Shown here one piece after another: positions 12,600-25,379 of a stretch of DNA of 64,000 bases. A program made the translations under genes and the position numbers. Under the pieces are notes generated by a model that searched no databases, was not told the DNA's origin, and was given only the letters and a program-made list of their open reading frames with translations. Position 1 is the first letter of the stretch, and the number at the start of each line of letters is the position of its first letter. The stretch lies in NCBI GenBank assembly GCA_014773175.1, contig VXCM01000999.1:119521-183520 (forward strand), written 5' to 3'. Source of the DNA: Lucifuga dentata. Taxonomy: Eukaryota > Chordata > Actinopteri > Ophidiiformes > Bythitidae.

Positions 12600-14395
12600 G
12601 GTCACCAGAGAGACAAAAACACATTCACTGGATTTGGAGTTGCTGTCTCTCGACTGACATTTCAATTAAATAGCTATCACAAGTGCCAAGAGTATTGTTG
12701 ACTTCATATTTTGCAAAGATATTTTTTTCACTCTGTGAATTTGAATTACATGAAAAAAGTGAAGGAAATATCTCAACTAGATGAGAAGTGCCAAAAACTG
12801 TCTCAAGTTGCAGTGAATCTGCACAAATGATGTGCACTATTATAAAATAATAATAAACTTCAAACAAACACCAAGGGTGATTATCCAGTCATAAAAACTA
12901 TATAAAATAAAAATTAAGGTAATTCCCATTGACCATCCCAACCCCAGAACCAGTCTTTGGTTTTTCATCTTTATTTAAAATTGCTTTGGGTGTCTGTGAC
13001 TGTGACTGGATCCTACCCCATTCAGCCATTAAAGTCAGCCTACAACATGACAGATCTTTGAAGCAGAAACCCCTCTTCTTCCCAGAGATGTTCCTCTTTT
13101 TACAGACTATAGCTTAAAACGACTAGCTATCAGCTTTGCAGTCACACTTATGACTCTGTATTTCAAACCTATTGAGGTAACATCATTGTCAGCTACATTT
13201 TTTGACAATCCTTCTCTTTCCTCTTGCCCTCTCCTTTTCACTCTTACTGTCTTTCTCAACACCTAACTGATTTTTTGCTCTGTCTTTCTTTCTATATTTC
13301 TGAAATGTCATTTAATATGGTGTTGTGTACCCCTGATGTCCTTGAAGAAAACAATAAAGATCTACAGAATGCTAAGAGGCACATGGGCGTATCATTGATA
13401 GCAGCAATGAGCTATCAATCTTGGAAACAGATGGCCTATCAGCTGCTCGGCTTTGTCCTTGACATGTCTACTACACTTCAATGAGATGACCTTTCAAAAA
13501 TAATGGACACTAAAGATGATGATATATGCTTAATTCAATTTTAAGCAAAATAGCTTTTCACATAAAACCTCTTTTTAAAAAATGGGGTTGCAGTATACCA
13601 CGTCACATTGATCGCACTTTGATAATCTCTATTACCGTTGATAATTAACATTTGATATATATTCATGGCCTATTTTCCTGATGTCTAATGAGAACTTGAA
13701 TGGAATATAAAATAAATGATTAGGGTATAACCAGCTGCCCATTGTTTCACCACCGTAGCTTGCTTATCAACAGCTCCATGTTGGCTTTCACAGCACAAGA
13801 AAGAGGGGCCATGTCAATCCTCATTAATTCTCCCAGTGAATTAGAGGCAAAGTCGATGATAGGAAATTAATGTCTGCAAGGAGATACTTAAATTATTCAA
13901 CAGTAACAGGATTATGATGAAAGATCACTACACTGGCATCTTTCTCATATCCTCATCCATCCTTGGTCCCCTCTGCCTTTCCCTGCTTTCTCCCTCTTTC
14001 CTTTTATTACTCAGATGACAGCCCTTGAATGGGATCTATTTTTTAACCCTTTATAATACATTGCTAGTGTCATCCCTATTGTTGCTGTAGTGAAGCTTAC
14101 TATGCCTGAATATTCTTATCAAACATTTAGTTATAATGTACTTACTTTTAAATTTGTTCAGTGTTTTCCTGAAGTGCTACCGCTCTTTCACACTTAGATT
14201 TATTTCAACTTCAGCCAATCTGTATGGTAATACCAGATCACACGACAGCACAGCATCCTGTCTGGTGAAAATTATTCAACATAAGAATACTTTTGCTGCA
14301 AAAATATACGTCACACTTTGCATGTTGGTTAAATTTCCTACTGTATTTATCACTGACAGTGAAAATTCTTACTTAGAGTAAGTATCTAAAAATTC

Positions 14396-14665
14396 AAGTT
14401 AAGTTTAACTTTATTGCTCCCTGTGGAGAATTTCGTCCCCTGCATTTGACCCATCCTAAACGAGCAGTGGGCAGCCATATTGCTGCACCCAGGGACCAAC
14501 TTCAAGCCTAAAGCTGAGCCCTAGTGCTTTGGGCAGCAGTGGAAGGAAACCAGAGTACCCAGAGAACAGCCATTCAAACCCAGAGAACATGCAAACTCCA
14601 CACAGAAAGGACCGGGGCCAGCAGAGTTTCAAACCCAGAACCTTCTTGCCTTGATACATTGAATT
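14396..14665 (-). mobile_element. tRNA-derived SINE, minus strand
   Basis: On the minus strand it reads from a weak B-box-like region (gggtttgaaactc) through tgtgtggagtttgcatgttc, a middle part, then tggctgcccactgctc and a tail with gggtcaaatgca and gcaataaag. It shares its body with the SINE split between 26577 and 28275 and shows what that SINE looks like when uninterrupted. Confidence 0.7.
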
Positions 14666-16204
14666 ACTGAACTATTTAACAGCAAACTTTGCAAGAAAAA
14701 ACTAAAGACAGATTACTGTTTAAACACTATATAGCTTGTAGTCTACTTTATTCTTTTTCAGACTGTTGAGTGCACTTTTTGAGATTGTAGGAATATATTG
14801 TATTTTGCTGCACATTAGTGCAGAGGTGCAGAGATCTAGCCATTCATTCCAGCACTCCACAAGAAATGTAAAAATACAGCAATCAGCTATAAAACAGTAT
14901 ACATCTAACAGATCCTCAAACAAGGAATAAGACAGTCTGACTTTCAGATATTCTTACCTCAGAAATTGCAGGGCTTCTGCAAACAAGATGACAATCACAA
15001 GATTTGGGGTTGTTTTGAAACGGACGGGCACTAAAACAAATGACAGTTGATGCTGAAGTCTAGAACAGCCTGGCTGACTACTAAGTGTTTGGGTTAGGAT
15101 CTGGTTGTCTGGTTGCCATTCAGGTTATTAGTGAGTCATGAAAATGATCTAGTTTACGGCTGAAGCTAACATTTTAGCCAGCTAGATAAAGAAATTATAT
15201 TTATTTTTTCTTTTTTACTTATTTCCAGAAGAAGAGTCCTTATCAATTTGAAATGCATTTATTTTAAAGTATTTATACATGTAAAAGCTGAGGACTAATT
15301 TCACTTATTCCAAAATTTGAGTTGTGTAGCTGCAAAAATGGATTATGTCACTGCTCAAACCTTTAAGGGTGAAACATTTTAAACCATATTTATCACTGTG
15401 GCCATAAAGCAGTAATGCTGTTGAGTCGATTTTGCAAAGGAAGCAAAAACAGGCTGCAGTCCTGAGGCATGAAGCAGACGAAGCTGAGGAGGTTCAGGCT
15501 GACAGTGACAGGTAGTGCATCTGAGGAATATTTACAACCATGGCCACTATGATTAACAATATATGCTTCACTGAGCAGAGCTGTGCACTGCTTTTCTCTG
15601 AATCTGTAACAGAAGTAATTGCATGTTAGTCAGCACTGTTTGATAGACATGCAGACATAGTGTAGTAGTTTAAGTGTTAATGTCAGCTCTGACATCAAAC
15701 CCTAGATGAATAATTAGAAGCTTCATTTAAAAATAAATAACTAAAAATCTAATCAGTTCAGTGCTCATTTCAACAGAAAAAAATATCCTCCTCTTTAAGA
15801 TCCATTACTCCAAGCAAAACTAAGCAAGCAAACAAGGGAAATCCTCGCCACCAAAATAATCCAGAAATAAACAAGCTTTGATGTTTATCCGGATCTATCG
15901 AAGTGTATAAAAGTTTGAAGTCGCTCCAAACCATGATTAGCCTGCGTGTGTTGCTGGCTGGAAATTAATTCATGGATAATTTGGATATGCATGCCTACCT
16001 CTAAATAAAAATATTGGATGTATGCAGCTCTTAGGACAAATGGACTATAACTGACAGCAGGCTGAGGATGGACAAGCTACTCCTGAGTTGCTCACACTCT
16101 CCTGCACTGCATCTCTTCAAAAGTGAGTACCTCTGCACCATTTTGATTTAAACATCTTTATTGATTTGTTGTGAACTGGAGGTTTGGAGTGTTGTTGTTT
16201 AAAG

Positions 16205-16247
<43 letters not shown>

Positions 16248-16384
16248 TTTCTGAGTATTTATCTTGTTTATCTGCAATATTTGGTCAGCTTTATATGTCA
16301 GAAAATGCATTTTTGTGACATTGTTGCATGTGAAAATCATTTTATCTCCCTGTTAAAATATTAAATGTTCTTGTATATACATTA
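14666..16384. other. Non-coding DNA, nothing recognised
   Basis: AT-rich, with a poly-A tract at 16210-16245. A short ATG frame at 16069 running into aaaagtgagtac looks like a first exon by chance, but no conserved protein is seen. Confidence 0.5.
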
Positions 16385-16413
16385 CAGGCCAGAAGTTTTG
16401 AGGCCACCCCCAG

Positions 16414-16463
<50 letters not shown>

Positions 16464-16695
16464 NGGCACTATGGCTTAAGAAATGACTTTTAATGAAGGC
16501 ATGCCCAGTCTGTATTAGTGCACTGGTACTCCAGTTGTGTTCCAACTCCCTTGCCCAAACTCCCTTGCTTATGTGTTTTAACATTCTGTTCAATAGCCTA
16601 CTGTCTGCCTTCTCCTAGACCATTAACATGATGTGATTAACATGGTACATGGTCTGCTCATGCAAATCTGGGGGTGGCCTCAAAGTACTGGCCTG
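16385..16695. mobile_element. Tc1/mariner-like MITE with 32 bp inverted repeats
   Basis: The left end (16385-16416) begins caggccagaagttttgaggc and the right end (16665-16695) is its inverted copy with few mismatches, both running into the word ccacccccagatt. The left end is preceded by TA; the right flank is TT, probably a mutated TA. The interior has a long poly-A run with an N at 16464 and no coding capacity. Confidence 0.75.
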
Positions 16696-16899
16696 TTGTG
16701 TAATTAAGGGCTATTTTCTGTATCAGGACACCTGCTAGTGTAGTATGAATCTCAATGATTACCTGTAGTTTGTCTGCTGTAGTCTTTGCTCTGATCAGTG
16801 GTTAAAGTGTTGATCAGTGTGTTTGAGTTTTACCAATATGCATTTTTACAAACACCTGCCAGCTAATCAGAAACAAGTGTTACCCCTAGCTAGGTATAA

Positions 16900-16937
16900 C
16901 CATCCATCCATCCATCCATCCATCCATCCATCCATCC
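16900..16937. repeat. (CATC)n microsatellite
   Basis: About nine perfect tetranucleotide copies. Confidence 0.95.
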
Positions 16938-19021
16938 CTTTCCCAGATTAGATAGAATATATATAACCCCTCTAGCATAATTTATCAAATGTGATTTAGG
17001 GTGATCAGCTTGCCACTTCCATCATGATAAACCACACTTGGCCTTGTTAGCCGGTGCTCATAGTGGCTGGCTGGGTGATATTACGGGAGAAAGATGTGTG
17101 TTTGCATGTGAGCTGGTAAAAATCTTATTTATATTTCTCAAAGAGCTGTGGTTGTTGTCTAAAGAGCTGAAATTTATTCAGTTTGGTGTTTGTGGGATCA
17201 GCAGAATGTATGACAGGCGTTTTGTGAGCTAATTTTGAGAGATTAATCAAATCCCTCCTGATATTGTATCCCACCCAAATATCATGTTTCACCAGAAATG
17301 CTTCACATTATAGAAAGAGCCATTTCACTGTCTTTAGAAAGATAACCACAGCATTTTTTTTTTCTTCATGTAACTACCACTACAAACAAGAAAAAGAAAA
17401 ATACCAGCTTAACCAAGATAGTCCCCTTAAATTTGACAAATAACACAGCAGGTTAGGTTTCTGTGTTATCTGGCTACAGGCTGCTTTGTTGTAAAAGCAC
17501 ACAATACTCATTTAAATTAATATCACCCTTTTCATGTCATTTGTTATGATAATACCTTGAATCTGAGTTTTGCCCCAGTGTACACGGCGCTGCTGCATCT
17601 TGTGTGGAGAGAACACATAAAATCTCAATCTGGCAATGTGGCAATTTAACTAAACCTAATAAATGATACTGGCAGAAGTAACTGGAGCTGTATAACTTCA
17701 GGCTTTTTATTAATATTTTGGAGCCACTTCGAAATCCACCAAGCAGTTTTTAATTTAATCAAGATTTAGAAGTGATTCACTCTGCTGACTAATGTTGCAA
17801 AACAAGTAGATTTTAGTATAATTCATTTAGATGATGTATAGCTCTTTATTTGCTGTACTATGGAATATGTGCCTTTAACACAAAGCATGTGACTGTTCGG
17901 TTTTTGAGTGGAGTGAAATATATCATAAAGAAGATAAAATATTTTGGGGGAAAAAAAAGTTGAGAATAGTCTATAATTTAAAAAAAAAAAAAATGTTGTC
18001 TAAGTCTTTCTAGATGAAATGATCATTTTCCGTATTGTAGCTCAGGTGATTGTGTTCTGCTTTGCTGAAAGTGTGCACCTTGCATGCACAGATACTCTGC
18101 TTTGATACTTCACTAAAATGTTTTCAGAAGAATAAGCTGAGGCCACAGATGTAGACCGACTATGCTAATGATCATCTGCTTCAGTTAATGGTCAGTTAAT
18201 AATTCGTCTGTGATGGGTTATAGATACATGACACTAATGTTAGATAGTACACTGATTAGCCTGCATTTCTTCTTTGGATGAATATGACAGTGAGTAACGT
18301 GAGCAGGACTGTAAAAATGTGTAAATGCTGGACTAGGTGCAGTTTCCCCCTCCCCCCCCCCANCCCCCCCCCCATACAGGGAAGTGTAGATTTGGTTTGA
18401 ATATCTGGTAAAAAGGTTTCTTCATGTCAGCGAACCCAAGGACAGGGAAATGTGAAGTGTTTGATGAATTGGCTTGTTATGCTAAAGAAAAAGGCAAGGC
18501 GACCGAAGGGACACTGAGCTGTCGAGCTGTTGTTTTTTTTCATTGTTTTTCCTCAGGACAGACAAAGAAGATGGAGGGAGGCAGCGAGCGGACGGAGAAT
18601 GGAAGGAGTAATTAGAGCAAGGCATCATTTACAGCACAGTGAACATGCATCAAACCATCGTCTTGCCTGGAAGACATCCTGTTTTATTCAACAGTGCTAT
18701 ACAGACGCAGCACCCACCATAATTCTTCTTTATAGATTGAACTCAACAGATTGAACTGCCAATAATGTACGTAGTTGTTAAGAATGCTGATGGTAAATGG
18801 TGACACTTTGCATTTGCTAACCAGCCAAGTGTGTGTGTCGTTTCACCAAAAAGTTCCAGCAACAGAGTATGAGGAATACTGAACACATTAAATAATCTTT
18901 GAAAATCTATGATAAACAGGATCATCACTTGTCCGCAGAACATCATCAAACCTGTGTGAAATAGTGTAGCACCTGTCCTAAAATTTATGACTGCATATTA
19001 GATTTTACTACGGAACCACTT

Positions 19022-19062
<41 letters not shown>

Positions 19063-19769
19063 AGAGAGAGATAAATACACCGTGAACTCTACAGTTCCCA
19101 TTAGTGGGTACATCTGGTGTTTTAGGACGGTCATACCAGGCATTTTGTTTTCATAAAATCACGTCAGCATGTTTATAAGTGTGTGTTAATTGGCATACTG
19201 GAAATCCTGAAGGAATAGGGTTTTATCCTGCAGGATGCATCTGGTGCTGGAAAGTGGCTTTATATTGTTTGGCTGTCATAAAACGATGCAAAGCACAGAT
19301 TGAACAGAATGATTCTCGTGAGAGGGTGGCCTACTGTAAATAACTACAGATCACCACTGTTGTTCAACAAGCTTTGTGTTCACTTTCTCCAAATCTAAAT
19401 GAATCCAAATGAAGGAAGTACGACATGAAAAAATGATTCCTCATATTAGTTTCACTCGTGCTCAGGGCTCGTGTGTTGTGCTGCTCACGCCTGGTTACAA
19501 ATGTTTTATCAGTGGCTGAAATATGATTCAGCTTGAAACTTCTCTTTACTCTTTAGTCTGCTGATGCAGTATTTTTTTGTTGGTTTTTTGTTGTCATAAT
19601 TTTCATAATTTTTGACTATAGTCAGGCCGCTTTTAAACTAACAGCTAAGTAGAATACATTCCAATCAATTGTTTCACTTGTCAATGTAATTATCCCATTG
19701 GCTACCACAGACGTGCACAGACCAACCTGCTAGTGCAGTTGTGTAGTTGCTAGTGCAGTGACAAGGACG

Positions 19770-19773
<4 letters not shown>

Positions 19774-19803
<30 letters not shown>
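19774..19803. repeat. (TG)n microsatellite
   Basis: About 15 units. Confidence 0.9.
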
Positions 19804-19805
<2 letters not shown>

Positions 19806-20128
19806 AAATACAAATAAATAAAGATACAAATAAATCTGATTGACAAGAGCTGTGAAACTGTATACACCAAAGTTCATAAACTTTTCAAGTAAAGGTCTAT
19901 CCACCTCGAGGTGTATTTTTCAGTCTTTACAGCTTGAGCGCTTGTGTGGATGTTGGTATGCACACTATCTCAGTGGACTTAACTCCTTTCAGTGCAGCAC
20001 AGTGCATAGGTCAACCTGTCCCTTTATTCATGACCAAACACTAAAAAAAAGGCAAAGGAGGGAATGACATCATTAACAAATACTTTGAATAAAAAAAGAT
20101 GAAGAGGACTAAGTGCTGAGATTAAGGG

Positions 20129-20129
<1 letters not shown>

Positions 20130-20178
<49 letters not shown>
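20130..20178. repeat. (TG)n microsatellite
   Basis: About 24 perfect units. Confidence 0.95.
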
Positions 20179-20179
<1 letters not shown>

Positions 20180-20398
20180 AAGACTAACCTTTTCTGGTTG
20201 ATTGTCATCAGCTACTGTACTCCTGCTATAATCTGAGGAAGGTCAGCTGCAAAATATTTTGAATATTTTGAATATCAAGCATGTTGGAAAGACTTGAAAA
20301 GTTCTGTAAAATATTCTGTGCCTAGTTTTACAAGTAGAAGCTTAATAACTTGACAACAGAACAGTTAAACATATTGCAAAAAACATGACGACAGTTTT

Positions 20399-20463
<65 letters not shown>
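20399..20463. repeat. (GT)n microsatellite
   Basis: About 31 units, with a GTGAGT variant at its left edge. It is only about 220 bp from the previous TG run. Confidence 0.95.
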
Positions 20464-20465
<2 letters not shown>

Positions 20466-21816
20466 CAGTGCACAGAGAGTCATGGATGGCCACCTGTGGC
20501 AGAGTTTGGGCTCAGCTCCATTCTCTGTTCTGACCTTAACTTCTGCTCCATCTGTGCACACAGCCAAAGTTTCAAAAGTTGATCGTGTTTTAGCTGCAGC
20601 TGCTCAGTATGCAAATGAGTGATTCTGGGAGAACAGGCATGTGCGTTTTCATATGAGGATGCACATGCTTGCCAGTGTATCGACTAGCTGCACCCCTGAC
20701 TATAATGGCTGCTGTGACGCTAAAGTAAGAACACCAGAAATAACATATCTGCATGTTATTCATTTAGTAATGAAACTGGATACATTCTGGGAACGACTAT
20801 ATGGTAGATCCCTGTATATATATCACACACTTACATGCACAAGTACACACACAGTTTATAAGTGCATACATACGCTGACTCTCAGTGCAAATATCACCAT
20901 CTGAGAAGCTTGAATCTCCAGACACTGCAGATGTCATCCTCTTAAAGAAAATAGGGAATGAATCCATTACCAAGCCAACATCCATTTAAAAGCAGCAGAT
21001 TGAGGAGGCCAGATGTCACATGTGTTTTCATATTAGTCACAGCTCACTGGCAAAGGGGATAAAGTTGGCTACAACAACAGGACATGCTGGCAAACAGCCA
21101 TAGCTGCCCAGGCATGTACAGTCGACAGCCCCATCAACTGAATGACAAATCTAACTGGGTAAGATAATGTGATGTAATTCATTGGCATTGCATTTTCTCA
21201 CTGAGCCATTCAAAATGCTGTCTACATTAAACAGAGATAACAGATGCCAAAAGGGAAAAATAGGTAGACAAAAAAAAGCCATTAGACAGTGTCACATTCA
21301 TATTGTATACTGATGTTTACCTGTTTGTGTCAGCCCCAATTTCTGACTTTTATTTCTCTTGAAACAGGTCTTTGTTGTTGAAAAAGAACAGAAAAATGGA
21401 ATCATTCCTGTTTCAAGTTGAAAACCTCATGTGCCTTGATTCCTGCCAGCACAACATCAGTTATATTTTTGCTTTCACCTTCTTTGACTTGAAGAGCTCT
21501 GAAAAACTCTGACAGAGGATGTTGAGGGAATGATTTTATGGAGGGTTACATGGTAACTTGTCTTGTTTTTTTTTGTTTTTTTTCGTTTTGTTTTTTAATG
21601 AAATTGTGTATGTCTGTTTTCATATTGTTTTTAACTTGATTGTCTGAAGCAGCTTGGATTCATATTGTTTTGTGCAGTGTTGAATAAAACAAAAGAAAAT
21701 TTCTGTGCATCACATTAATTTGAAAGAGACGTCAACAGTATTTTGATTTAAAGAAGAAATTGTAACCTGAGTGAGCTTTTGTCTCAGGCCACAGACTGGG
21801 CTGAACAAAACACTTT

Positions 21817-22603
21817 GGGCAGAATTCATAAAACGCAGTGCCAGATTTAACGTGTCAATGGGGCAGATTTCATATGGAACCGTGTTCCCTTGTTCATAAA
21901 TGCCTGTCACCGGCATTTTTTTAGGGTTTGCCTTGAAAGAGGCGCTACTGAGGTATTTCTTTATTTAATGTCAGGGAAGCTTTCATAACATACACCATAA
22001 CACACAAAATAAGACCTGTTTCAGTTTAGTGATACATTTAAGTGATATGAAATTTGAGTGACATTTTAAACTGTATTTTCGTTATGTATTAGTGATCAAT
22101 AAATTTTATATTTAAGCCCACTTTGTTGATTACTCAGCGTATTTATATGTTGAGTTCTGATCTGATCTCACACACATTCACATGACATTGCACCTCTTCC
22201 TCAAGCCTCATCCACTGCTCTGTGTGTGTCTCTCTCTCTTACAGGACACACACACCACACACACCTCCTATGCGTCAGACTCGGAGTGTACATCTCATGT
22301 TTGTTTAATATTAATCTCTTAAAATTCTGAGCTCTAAAGCAGAAAAGGTTTAGGTTTCTTTTGCTGATTTAGCATGTCAGTTTCGCTTTTAGACTACAGC
22401 AAGCATTAGAAAACATGGATCTTAAATATGAAGCAGATCATTAATGTGCCGACCTTCATTGGCTTTTACCTGAGATGCACCACAACAACTCTGTTAATTG
22501 GACACCAATGTGCTAATTAATGCTTTATGAAAGAGCTTCAGTTATTGCAGCATCTATTTAGTGTGACACTGTAGTTACCGTGATTCGTTTTATGAATTCC
22601 CCC
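21817..22603. mobile_element. Non-autonomous DNA transposon, TIR GGG..GAATTCATAAAAC
   Basis: The left end reads gggcagaattcataaaacgc and the inverted right end reads ggggg followed by aattcataaaacgaatc. The element is flanked by TTT on both sides, consistent with a 3 bp target duplication. It is about 790 bp and carries no transposase frame. A 3 bp duplication with GGG termini is reminiscent of PIF/Harbinger, but that is only an inference. Confidence 0.6.
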
Positions 22604-23057
22604 TTTGTTTTTTTAAGTACTTCAGTCAAGCGTAGCAACTCTTTGCAACTTGTTTTTCCTTGTTTTGATGGGTAGACATGAAGTTGATGTTCTACATCCA
22701 CTTTCAGAGGTCCTTTTCTTGCTTTCCAGATGTGCTGGTTTGATTATGTACATGCATATGAAGGTATGATTATGTTATAAGAGAGACCACTGACTAACTA
22801 TACAGGAATTGTTTTTCATTTTACTGTAACCACAATTTTCCCTAATCTTAACCAAGTAGTTTTAGTAACTCAACCTCAATCATATTTAATATGAACATAT
22901 GTCGAAAACACTGTCATTTGGAAATATGCTCAACATTTAGTCAATAAATTGATAAATGTATTTATCAATGATAAATGGATAAATTGATAAATGGGCGGCC
23001 TTATCTTTTATTTTATTTACCATTTTTTGCAAGGATATACTGTATATCAGATATACA

Positions 23058-23118
<61 letters not shown>

Positions 23119-23119
23119 N

Positions 23120-23180
<61 letters not shown>

Positions 23181-24359
23181 AATTTAGTTCTGTGATTCTT
23201 AGGGCTATTTTATTATGTTAAATCATCATGGGAAACAAATCTGTGATGTGTTAATCAGATATAACACATGATATCATCTAAGTCTGTGTGATATTGGGAA
23301 ACATCAGATCATGCTTAGATTTTAGTTTTCATACAGTATATCAGATCATGCTGGGGGGGTTTTTCCCCTCGGTATAAAGTCCAATGTATTTGTTTAAAAA
23401 AATAAATAAATAATATATATCAACTTAAACTAATATGCTATCTCATTTAAGTCTGTTATTAGATAAGTCTGTGTAATATAAAATATAACATGTAAAGTGT
23501 TTCATCATACAACACTCATAGAAATTGTAGAAGGAGATCAGCATCATACAAAACTCATAGAAATGACTGTTGTATGATGCTGATTTCTTTCTTTGTGACC
23601 CAGACGCTTTATCTTAAAAAAAAAAAAAAAAANAAAAAAAAAAAAAAAAGTAGAAGTAGAAGAAAATACAATGACAAACAGTTGGGCTGAAGAACAGCAA
23701 TTGCAAAAGCACACAGGGCCAAAGGTTTGCATTTCTGCTTGAGACCAAATTAAGTAGTTTCTATTGCTCAGAGCCCCATTTTTTGTTCTCCTAATGTAGG
23801 CTGGAGCAGGACAAGGTGAGGTGAGGACAACGGTTAGCCTCTGGTTAACAAGATCAGTGCGAAGCAGAGCTGAGGTTACAGCTGGTCAACACCCAGACAT
23901 GAACTCAGACATAAAGGTCAAACCAGCAGCTACAAAAATAGTCAGAGCTTCATTTTGATTTAGATTTTTTTTTTTTTTTTTTTTTTTAACAGAGAAAACT
24001 ATCCATACAGCAACAGGCACATGTTGGACAGTGAGGCAATTTTAATCATCTCAGTCCACAACTGAAAAGGTCAGAGAGGTCAAGTTTCTCTTGTTGGAGA
24101 CAGTTAATTTTTTCCAAAGGGGAACTTTTATTTCTAAGTGCTCTGTGAACAGTATTTTTGGACAGTTTACTAAGCAGAGCCCATTGTAGGTTTCAGAACC
24201 AATAGATCAGATTAATGTGTTCTTTGTTTCATGACAACATTAATGTCCATGTCTTCCTCTTTTCTTTGAAATAGTAAGCAGTGCCACAATAACAGCTCTG
24301 ATGCATAATGTAAATACTTGCATTAGCAACTGTTAAAACATTAAAATTTAAGGGATATT
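22604..24359. other. Non-coding DNA
   Basis: It holds the compound AC/AG repeat, a poly-A tract with N (23616-23650), a poly-T tract (23966-23988) and a ~24 bp local inverted repeat around 23540-23582 (cagcatcatacaaaactca and its near complement). No gene seen. Confidence 0.5.
23058..23181. repeat. (AC)n(AG)n compound repeat, doubled at an N
   Basis: An (AC)n(AG)n block occurs twice, split by the N at 23119. The doubling is probably an assembly overlap, so one block is likely the true state. Confidence 0.85.
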
Positions 24360-24367
24360 CATCACAG

Positions 24368-25379
24368 TAGGGCTGTCATGATATCAGATTTTCACTCCAC
24401 AATTATCATGGCCAAAACAATTCACAATAACAATATTATGAGCAATATCTATAGAAAATTTAAAAAAATAATAAAAATAATGCTGTTAGTCAAATTCATC
24501 TTTAACTTTGTTTGCTGTGTGTTTTGTTTCTTTTTTGGCAAATGAATTACACTCAAAATACAAATATATGGAGGCGAAGAGAGTCTGTAACCATAACAAA
24601 AATATACAAAAAGAGCAATTACACTTAATGGATTGTGTAAAGGCAATAAGACGAACAGATAAACAAAAGATCCACAAGGCCTAACATCTATCAATACAGT
24701 GTCAACTGAAACAAAATCACTTGCAGTGAGCGCAACAGCGTTAGCTGACCTGAATCCTTGGCTCTCTTGTGCACTTCTTTGACATTGCCTAACAAATAAC
24801 CAGGTCCAACGCTATGATAAATTAGCTTTAACAACACAACTAAGACCTTAATGTAACATTTACCATTTCAGGGCTAGCAAACTAACTGGAACTTACTCTC
24901 TCTACCATCTGCAGGATGATGGAAAAGGTGGATGAACAGGTTAGTGATACTGTCCCCTTTTGTGGTTACTGTCAGTTGGCATTTCCTGTAGACTGGTTGT
25001 CTACCAACACCCTGTCTTTTTTACGGAATTCAAAAAATCCCTACACTGTAACTTTTTCAGGTTTAGGGTAGAGTGTCTCACTCTCATCTGTCATCTCCTC
25101 CGACATGATTTTTTGCGGCAGTAGTAGCCACACACTGTGGTAGTAGATAGCTCGCGTTACTGCATCATGGCGTCACATCACATATGTTTGTATGTGTGTG
25201 TGTGTGGGNGGGGGGGGGGGGTGTTGGGGAGAGAGACAAAGCGAGAATGGAAAGAAACAGAAATGATTTAAGAGGTGCTGGATTACACGATATCATATGT
25301 GTATTATTAACATGATGTCAATATTTCATTTTTTAAATATCATGGTTATCATCAATACTGGTATATTGCGACACCCCTA
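24368..25379. mobile_element. hAT-type non-autonomous transposon, ~1.0 kb
   Basis: The ends are TAGGGCTGTC on the left and the inverted TAGGGGTGTC on the right, with further subterminal similarity (catgatat words). The flanking octamers are catcacag (24360-24367) and caccacag (25380-25387), a 7/8 match, as expected for the 8 bp duplication of hAT elements. No transposase frame is visible. An N in a G run lies at about 25209. Confidence 0.8.

Larger units (their letters stand above)
9782..14395. other. Presumed panx1 intron or intergenic DNA
   Basis: Apart from the repeat remnant at 9840-10140, two microsatellites and a poly-A tract with N (11659-11697), nothing was recognised. I searched by eye for panx1 exon 2 and later (SCFSP, CWAAVQQ, EELDR, GYNDLSLYN-like coding words) without success. 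Confidence 0.55.
16696..21816. other. Non-coding DNA rich in TG repeats
   Basis: It holds a CATC repeat, three TG repeats, a poly-C tract with N (about 18350-18374) and a poly-T tract (19026-19056). No gene or named element was seen. Confidence 0.5.

Noticed and set aside
16069..16130. Possible first exon: ATG frame of about 20 codons followed by a gtgagt donor
   Set aside because: The peptide is not recognisable and no partner exon was found; short ATG-to-donor patterns occur by chance.
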